Shown here piece by piece: positions 58,914 to 64,000 of a stretch of DNA of 64,000 bases; within the stretch, counting starts at the first letter, position 1, and every line of letters begins with the position of its first letter. The translations under genes and the position numbers were made by a program. The notes beneath the pieces were generated by a model that saw nothing but the letters and a program-made list of their open reading frames with translations, made no database searches and was not told the DNA's origin. The stretch comes from Parvibaculum sp039973015 (GTDB lineage Bacteria > Pseudomonadota > Alphaproteobacteria > Parvibaculales > Parvibaculaceae), in assembly GCF_039973015.1 (NCBI RefSeq), contig NZ_JBDWLT010000007.1:230416-294415 (forward strand). The letters are read 5' to 3'.

Positions 58914-60443
58914 TCAGTCGTCGGATGATAGGCCGAGTTTCTTCGCGAGAATTTCGTTGACGACGCTCGGATTTGCCTTGCCAGACGTGGATTTCATGAC
59001 TTGGCCGACAAACCAGCCTGCAAGTTGAGGCTTGACTTTCGTTTGCTCGACTTTATCGGGGTTGGCTGCGATGACGGCGTCGATCGCCGCTTCGATAGCC
59101 CCGAAATCCGTTACCTGCTGCAGGCCTTCCTCTTCGACGATTTTGGCCGGGTCACGACCCGTTTTGTACATCGAATCAAAAACCTGCTTCGCGATTCGTC
59201 CCGAGATCGTGCCGTTGGAGATCAGATCGATGAGCTCTCCAAGCTGTTTTGAGGACACCGGAGTCTCCTCTATCGAATGCCCTTCGCGGTTCAGTGCGCC
59301 GAACAATTCGCCCGTCACCCAGTTCGCCGCGAGCTTCGCATCGCGTCCCTTCGCCACCGCCTCGAAGTAGTCCGCGCGCGCGCCTTCGCCGATCAGAACG
59401 GTCGCGTCATAGGGTGAAAGCCCGTAATCGGAAATGAGACGCGCCTTCTTGTCGTCCGGCAGTTCCGGCAGCGACGCGGCAATCTCGTTCACCCAGTCTT
59501 GCGTGAATTCGAGCGGCAAAAGGTCGGGATCGGGGAAGTAGCGGTAGTCATGCGCCTCTTCCTTGGAACGCATGGAACGCGTTTCACCCGTCTTCGGATC
59601 GAAAAGCCGGGTTTCCTGGTCGATCTTCCCGCCCTCTTCGAGAATTTCAATCTGTCTGCGCGCTTCATGTTCGATCGCCTGACCGATGAAGCGGATCGAG
59701 TTCACATTCTTGATTTCGCAGCGTGTGCCAAGGCGCGAGCCGACTTTCCGCACCGAAACGTTAACATCCGCGCGCAGGGAACCCTCTTCCATGTTCCCGT
59801 CGCAAGTGCCGAGATAACGCAGGATCGTGCGCAGCTTCGTAACATAAGCCCGCGCTTCATCGGCCGAGCGCATGTCCGGCTTCGAAACAATCTCCATCAA
59901 TGCAACGCCCGAACGGTTGAGATCGACGAAGCTCATCGCCGGGTGCTGGTCATGCAGGCTCTTGCCCGCATCCTGTTCGAGATGCAGCCGTTCAATGCCG
60001 ACATTGACCGTCCGCCCGTCCGGCATATCGAGAATGACTTCGCCCTCCCCCACGATCGGGTGCTTGAACTGCGAAATCTGGTAGCCCTGCGGCAGGTCTG
60101 GATAAAAGTAGTTCTTCCGGTCGAACACGGAACGCAGATTGATCTGCGCCTTGAGACCAAGCCCCGTGCGCACCGCCTGCTCCACGCAGAAACGATTGAT
60201 GACCGGCAGCATCCCGGGCATCGCCGCGTCGACGAAGCTCACCTGACTGTTCTGTTCTGCGCCGAATCTGGTCGAGGCGGCGGAGAAAAGCTTGGCGTTC
60301 GACGAAACCTGCGCATGGACTTCAAGCCCGAGAATGATCTCCCAGTCGCCTGTCTGCCCCTGGATCAGATCTTCCTTGCGCGGTTCGCGCACCTTCATCG
60401 TGCGCTCGAAATCGCTCACCATTGTCTCGATTGTCTCGGCCAT
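58914..60443 (-). CDS. gatB: Asp-tRNA(Asn)/Glu-tRNA(Gln) amidotransferase subunit B
   Basis: The 509-residue protein has WEIILGLEVHAQVSSNAKLF, then VFDRKNYFYPDLPQGYQISQ, MEIVSKPDMRSADEARAY, and the C-terminal YqeY-like tail ending VNEILAKKLGLSSDD. GatB binds the misacylated tRNA and activates it for amidation by GatA. The ATG at 60443 lies eight bases after GGAGG and just beyond the gatA stop; an ATG at 60461 overlaps gatA. Confidence 0.96.
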   Translation of the reverse strand: MAETIETMVSDFERTMKVREPRKEDLIQGQTGDWEIILGLEVHAQVSSNAKLFSAASTRFGAEQNSQVSFVDAAMPGMLPVINRFCVEQAVRTGLGLKAQINLRSVFDRKNYFYPDLPQGYQISQFKHPIVGEGEVILDMPDGRTVNVGIERLHLEQDAGKSLHDQHPAMSFVDLNRSGVALMEIVSKPDMRSADEARAYVTKLRTILRYLGTCDGNMEEGSLRADVNVSVRKVGSRLGTRCEIKNVNSIRFIGQAIEHEARRQIEILEEGGKIDQETRLFDPKTGETRSMRSKEEAHDYRYFPDPDLLPLEFTQDWVNEIAASLPELPDDKKARLISDYGLSPYDATVLIGEGARADYFEAVAKGRDAKLAANWVTGELFGALNREGHSIEETPVSSKQLGELIDLISNGTISGRIAKQVFDSMYKTGRDPAKIVEEEGLQQVTDFGAIEAAIDAVIAANPDKVEQTKVKPQLAGWFVGQVMKSTSGKANPSVVNEILAKKLGLSSDD

Positions 60444-60445
60444 GG

Positions 60446-61924
60446 TCACGCCCTCCACCATGCTTCGGCTTCCGCCGTGAAACCCGCCGCTTCTTCGATG
60501 GCAAATGCCGCACGCAGCAGCGTTTCCTCGTCGAAAGTCCGCCCGATAAGCTGCAGCCCCAGCGGCAGTCCCTCCGCCGAAAGCCCGGCCGGCACCGAAA
60601 TGCCTGGAAGCCCCGCGAGGTTCACCGTCACCGTGAAGACGTCGTTCAGATACATCGACAGCGGATCGTCGCTCTTCTCGCCAATACCGAAGGCAGCGGA
60701 TGGCGCCGTCGGCGTAAGCAGCACATCGATTTCCGAGAAGGCTTCCGCAAAATCGCGCGCAATCAGCGTCCGCACCTTCTGTGCCTTCAGGTAATAGGCG
60801 TCGTAATAGCCTGCCGACAGCACATAGGTGCCCATCAGAACGCGGCGTTTCACTTCCGCGCCAAAGCCTTCGGCACGGGTGTTCTCATACATGCCCGTGA
60901 TGTCCTTGCCATCGACGCGCAGCCCGTAGCGCACACCGTCATAGCGCGCGAGATTGGACGAGCACTCCGCCGGCGCCACGATGTAATAGGTCGGCAGCGC
61001 ATATTTCGTGTGCGGCAGGCTCACCTCTTTGACATTGGCGCCTGCGGCCTTCAGCCATTCGATGCCGCGCGTCCAGAGGTCGTCGATCTCCTTCGGCATG
61101 CCCTCTACGCGGTATTCCTTCGGAATGCCGACATTGAGCCCCTTGATGCCTCGCGAAAGTCCCGCCTCGTAATCCGGCACCGGCCGGTCGACGCTCGTCG
61201 TGTCCTTCTCGTCATGTCCGGCCATCGAACCCAGCATGATCGCCGCGTCGCGCACGTCCCGCGTAATCGGCCCCGCCTGATCGAGCGACGAGGCAAAGGC
61301 CACGATGCCCCAGCGCGAGCAGCGCCCATATGTCGGCTTGAGGCCCACTGTGCCCGTGAAGGCGGCGGGCTGGCGGATGGAACCGCCCGTATCCGTCGCC
61401 GTCGCCGCCGCGCAGAGCCGCGCCGCCACCGCTGCCGACGAACCGCCCGACGAACCGCCCGGCACGAGCTTCGCGTCCGAGCCCTTGCGCCGCCACGGGT
61501 TCACCACCGGGCCATAGAAGCTCGTCTCGTTGGACGAGCCCATCGCGAACTCGTCATTATTGAGTTTGCCGAGCATCACCGCGCCGTCGCGCCAAAGGTT
61601 CGATGTCACGGTCGACTCGTAGGGCGGCTTGAAGCCGTCGAGAATGTGACTGCACGCGGTCGTCAGCACATCCTTCGTGCAGAACAGATCCTTGATGCCG
61701 AGCGGCACACCTTCAAGCGTACCGCCCTCGCCCTTGGCGAGCTTCTCGTCGGAGGCTTTCGCCATCTCCAGCGCCTTCTCCGCCGTCGGCGTCACATAGG
61801 CATTGAGCGGCGCCGCCGCTTCCATCTCCTTGAGATAGGCCCCGGTCAGCTCCGTGGAGGTGATCTCTTTCTTTTTCAGTGCGTCGCGGGCGGCGGCCAG
61901 CGTCAGCTTTGTCAGGTCGCTCAT
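60446..61924 (-). CDS. gatA: Asp-tRNA(Asn)/Glu-tRNA(Gln) amidotransferase subunit A
   Basis: The 492-residue amidase has the Ser-cisSer-Lys triad: Lys in PLGIKDLFCTKD and serines in LVPGGSSGGSSAAVAARLC, followed by DTGGSIRQPAAFTGTVGLKP. It releases ammonia from Gln for GatB. It lies between gatC (3 bases) and gatB in a gatCAB operon. Length is standard. Confidence 0.97.
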   Translation of the reverse strand: MSDLTKLTLAAARDALKKKEITSTELTGAYLKEMEAAAPLNAYVTPTAEKALEMAKASDEKLAKGEGGTLEGVPLGIKDLFCTKDVLTTACSHILDGFKPPYESTVTSNLWRDGAVMLGKLNNDEFAMGSSNETSFYGPVVNPWRRKGSDAKLVPGGSSGGSSAAVAARLCAAATATDTGGSIRQPAAFTGTVGLKPTYGRCSRWGIVAFASSLDQAGPITRDVRDAAIMLGSMAGHDEKDTTSVDRPVPDYEAGLSRGIKGLNVGIPKEYRVEGMPKEIDDLWTRGIEWLKAAGANVKEVSLPHTKYALPTYYIVAPAECSSNLARYDGVRYGLRVDGKDITGMYENTRAEGFGAEVKRRVLMGTYVLSAGYYDAYYLKAQKVRTLIARDFAEAFSEIDVLLTPTAPSAAFGIGEKSDDPLSMYLNDVFTVTVNLAGLPGISVPAGLSAEGLPLGLQLIGRTFDEETLLRAAFAIEEAAGFTAEAEAWWRA

Positions 61925-61927
61925 CGT

Positions 61928-62215
61928 TTACTCCACCACCTTCGGCACCACGAAGAAGCCGTCTTCCGCGCCGGGCGCGTTCCGCGTCACTTCCTTTTGC
62001 AGGTTCTCCGCCTTCACGACGTCATCGCGCATCTTCATGGCGACAGCCACCGCACTCGTCATCGGTTCCACATCCGTGACGTCCACCTCGCCGAGCTGCT
62101 CCACCCAGTCGAGAATGCCGTTGAGTTCCTTGGCCAGTGCCTCCAGCTCATCGTCCCGCACGGCAATCCGCGCAAGCCGGGCAATGTGCCGGACCGTTTT
62201 CTGATCGACCGACAT
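61928..62215 (-). CDS. gatC: Asp-tRNA(Asn)/Glu-tRNA(Gln) amidotransferase subunit C
   Basis: The 95-residue protein begins MSVDQKTVRHIARLARIAVR and has ILDWVEQLGEVDVTDVEPMT and a closing APGAEDGFFVVPKVVE. GatC stabilises the GatA-GatB complex. The ATG at 62215 follows GAGGCGG. The frame opens to 62488 but the extra part overlaps the divergent ruvX gene. Confidence 0.96.
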   Translation of the reverse strand: MSVDQKTVRHIARLARIAVRDDELEALAKELNGILDWVEQLGEVDVTDVEPMTSAVAVAMKMRDDVVKAENLQKEVTRNAPGAEDGFFVVPKVVE

Positions 62216-62434
62216 GGGTCCGCCTCTATTGGTGTTCGGGAAGGGGCCGTTTCCGCCTCGGGGCAGAGCCCCGGCTGCACGCGCCCCTTGCTCGTTGAAT
62301 CGCGACGGAACATAACAAGCGGGAGCCCCACGCCGCAACGGCGCGTCACAATATATATGAGCCTTCCGATTGCCTTGCGCTTCCGCCCCTTCTAATCTCC
62401 GCCGCTCCACAATTTTCGCAAAGGTAACAAGCAC

Positions 62435-62905
62435 TTGAGCGCCAACGTGAAACCTCTTGAAGAACTTGAAGAAGGGCTCGGGCGCCATGACCGGCTGATG
62501 GGCGCCGATCTCGGCACGAAAACCATCGGCCTTGCCCTGTCGGATGTCTCACGAAGCATCGCGAGCCCCCTCGAAACCATCAAGCGCACCAAGTTCACCG
62601 CGGACGCCGAACGCATCATCGCCCTGGCGAAACAGCACGATGTCGCCGCCCTCGTCTTCGGCCTGCCGCTCAACATGGACGGCACCGAGGGCCCGCGCTG
62701 CCAGTCCACCCGCGCCTTCGTGCGCAATCTCGAAAAGCTGACCGATCTCCCCGTCGTCTTCTGGGACGAGCGCATGTCGACAATGGCCGTCACGCGCACC
62801 CTGCTCGACGCCGATGCAAGCCGCGCCCGCCGCGCCGAACTCGTGGACAAGATGGCCGCTTCCTACATCCTGCAAGGCGCGCTCGACCGCCTGCGCAGGC
62901 TCTGA
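62435..62905 (+). CDS. ruvX: Putative Holliday junction resolvase / pre-16S rRNA nuclease (RuvX/YqgF)
   Basis: The 156-residue protein has the RNase-H-like fold of YqgF: RLMGADLGTKTIGLALSD, LVFGLPLNMDGTEGPRCQ and PVVFWDERMSTMAVTRTL, with Asp residues at the active site. In E. coli YqgF trims the 5' end of 16S rRNA. The start is a TTG at 62435 with AAGG ahead. It diverges from gatC, which is common in this class. Confidence 0.93.
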   Translation: MSANVKPLEELEEGLGRHDRLMGADLGTKTIGLALSDVSRSIASPLETIKRTKFTADAERIIALAKQHDVAALVFGLPLNMDGTEGPRCQSTRAFVRNLEKLTDLPVVFWDERMSTMAVTRTLLDADASRARRAELVDKMAASYILQGALDRLRRL

Positions 62906-62929
62906 GCACCACAAGAAAAAGAAACCTCA

Positions 62930-63844
62930 ATGCTCCCCATCCTGAACTCCCTCGTCCCGGTCTTCCTCGTCATTGCGCTCGGCTTCGCGATCAAGCGCAT
63001 GAATTTTCTGGATGAAGCAATTTGGGCGCCGCTCGACCGCCTCACCTATTACATCTTCTTCCCCGCGCTTCTCCTCCACACGCTCGCGACCGCAAACCTC
63101 GCCGATTACGACATCTGGCCGATGGCTTCCGCGCTCGGCGCAGGCCTCTTCTCGATGGTCGCAATCCTGATGCTGCTGAAGGCGGTGCTGCCGCTATCGG
63201 GCCCGCAATTCGCGTCCGTCTTTCAGGGTGCAGCACGCTGGAACGGCTTCGTCGCACTTGCCGCCATCGGTTCGATCTTCGGCCCCGAGGGCGTGACGCT
63301 CGCTGCCGTCGCTTTCGCCGTCCTCGTGCCCACGGTGAACGTGCTCTCGGTGCTGATCCTGACGCGCTATGCGGGCGACACACCGGCCGGCATGGGCACT
63401 GTGCTGCGCCTTCTCTCGAAGAACCCGCTCATCCTCGCCTGCGCGGCCGGCATCGCGCTCAACGTCTCCGGCATCGGCCTCCCCGGCCCGCTCGCGCCCA
63501 CCTTCGATATTCTCGGCGCCGCCGCGCTGACCATCGGCCTCATCGCCATCGGTGCGGGCCTCAAGCCTGCCCACGCACTCGAAACCGGCTGGATCGTCGC
63601 GCTGACAAGCGGCTTGAAACTTCTGGTCATGCCCGCGCTCATGGCGGGCTGGTGCATCGTCTTCGGCGTCACCGGATTGCCCGCCGCGGTCGTGCTGCTC
63701 TGCGGCGCGGTGCCGGGCGCAACCTCCTCCTACATCCTCGCCCGCCAGCTCGGCGGCGACGCAACGCTGATGGCCAGCCTCATCACCGGCTCCACCATCC
63801 TCGCGGCAATCACCATGCCGCTGATGCTGTGGCTGTTGGGATGA
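62930..63844 (+). CDS. AEC-family (auxin efflux carrier-like) transporter
   Basis: The 304-residue membrane protein has about ten hydrophobic helices. The first part begins LNSLVPVFLVIALGFAIKRM and the last part ends with SYILARQLGGDATLMASLIT. FPALLLHTLA and GAARWNGFVAL match AEC transporters, which export or exchange organic acids (for example malonate or malate). It follows ruvX by 24 bases. The substrate is unknown. Confidence 0.92.
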   Translation: MLPILNSLVPVFLVIALGFAIKRMNFLDEAIWAPLDRLTYYIFFPALLLHTLATANLADYDIWPMASALGAGLFSMVAILMLLKAVLPLSGPQFASVFQGAARWNGFVALAAIGSIFGPEGVTLAAVAFAVLVPTVNVLSVLILTRYAGDTPAGMGTVLRLLSKNPLILACAAGIALNVSGIGLPGPLAPTFDILGAAALTIGLIAIGAGLKPAHALETGWIVALTSGLKLLVMPALMAGWCIVFGVTGLPAAVVLLCGAVPGATSSYILARQLGGDATLMASLITGSTILAAITMPLMLWLLG

Positions 63845-63864
63845 CAGTTGCTAAAATATAGGTG

Positions 63865-64000
63865 TCACCCCGGCGAAAGCCGGGGTGTGGATTCACATTT
63901 GAAGTGCAACAGTTTCTCCGAGAAGAGTTCGGCGGGGGTGCGGAAGTCAAGGCATTTGCGGGGCGTGTTGTTGTAGAGGGCGAGGAGGAGGTTGAAGCGG
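63865..64000 (-). mobile_element. IS30-type transposase, 3' end only
   Basis: The last 44 codons of a frame that enters from the right edge read RFNLLLALYNNTPRKCLDFR, then TPAELFSEKLLHFKCEST. The NTPRKCLxFRTPAE phrase is the C-terminal signature of IS30-family transposases. The stop codon at 63865-63867 lies at the edge of the CCCCGGC / GCCGGGG hairpin, so the last residues (PRLSPG) come from that repeat. The rest of the element, including its other end, is outside the window. Confidence 0.8.
63866..63887. repeat. Dispersed GC hairpin CACCCCGGC-gaaa-GCCGGGGTG
   Basis: This perfect nine-base inverted repeat with a GAAA loop resembles hairpins scattered in many alphaproteobacterial genomes. 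It lies 22 bases after the AEC transporter stop and overlaps the end of the IS30-type transposase frame. It could terminate transcription from either side. Confidence 0.65.

Noticed and set aside
60422..62395. 657-codon open frame antisense to gatA and gatC
   Set aside because: It spans three known genes on the other strand and has the typical Arg/His-rich shadow composition.

Overview
This 64 kb window is chromosomal DNA of an alphaproteobacterium. The main evidence is a 5-aminolevulinate synthase (C4 haem pathway), a MucR/Ros-type regulator, an LdtR/LdtP pair, a Bpt-type leucyltransferase, and the order rpoZ-rsh-pyrE-DUF2062-pdxJ-acpS-lepB-rnc-era-recO-parC, which is typical of the class. 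Base composition is GC-rich and even across the window. A Parvibaculum-like member of the Hyphomicrobiales sensu lato fits the gene content, but that genus guess is inference.

Layout. 1-14 kb: the 5' end of nrdR and glyA, a MucR-like regulator, hemA, a glycerophosphodiesterase, an L,D-transpeptidase with its LdtR regulator, a valine-degradation operon (isobutyryl-CoA dehydrogenase, 3-hydroxyisobutyryl-CoA hydrolase, 3-hydroxyisobutyrate dehydrogenase), hemB facing a short TetR gene, and an ornithine decarboxylase overlapping a second beta-hydroxyacid dehydrogenase. 14-20 kb: an ExbB-ExbD-ExbD-TonB-like energy-transduction operon with an unusual TonB-like partner, a MarR regulator, a flavin reductase and motAB. 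20-27 kb: an RDD protein, an SLC13 permease, bpt, and a TRAP transporter operon ending in a BsuPI-like protein. 27-40 kb: the housekeeping block parC to folK on the minus strand. A divergent dksA-like/arsR-arsC'-arsH block is inserted between recO and era and is bracketed by copies of a dispersed palindromic repeat; its arsC has lost most of its middle.

40-54 kb: a NYN-domain protein overlapping a family-5 uracil-DNA glycosylase, a sulfite-oxidase-like enzyme, smpB, dapA, a lytic transglycosylase, an alpha/beta hydrolase, and an osmoadaptation cluster. That cluster holds glycine/sarcosine and sarcosine/dimethylglycine methyltransferases for glycine betaine synthesis, an MscS channel and a TRIC channel. 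Between the betaine genes and a downstream methyltransferase of unknown function lies a complete transcription attenuator: a ribosome binding site, a 20-residue leader peptide with tandem Trp codons, mutually exclusive hairpins and a U-tailed terminator. No trp gene follows it, and this is the most interesting item in the window.

54-64 kb: tRNA-Ser(GCT), tesB, a Sel1 protein, two glutathione-transferase paralogues (one with a histone-like basic tail, next to a histone-H1-like gene), gatCAB, ruvX, an AEC transporter, and the 3' end of an IS30-type transposase running off the right edge.
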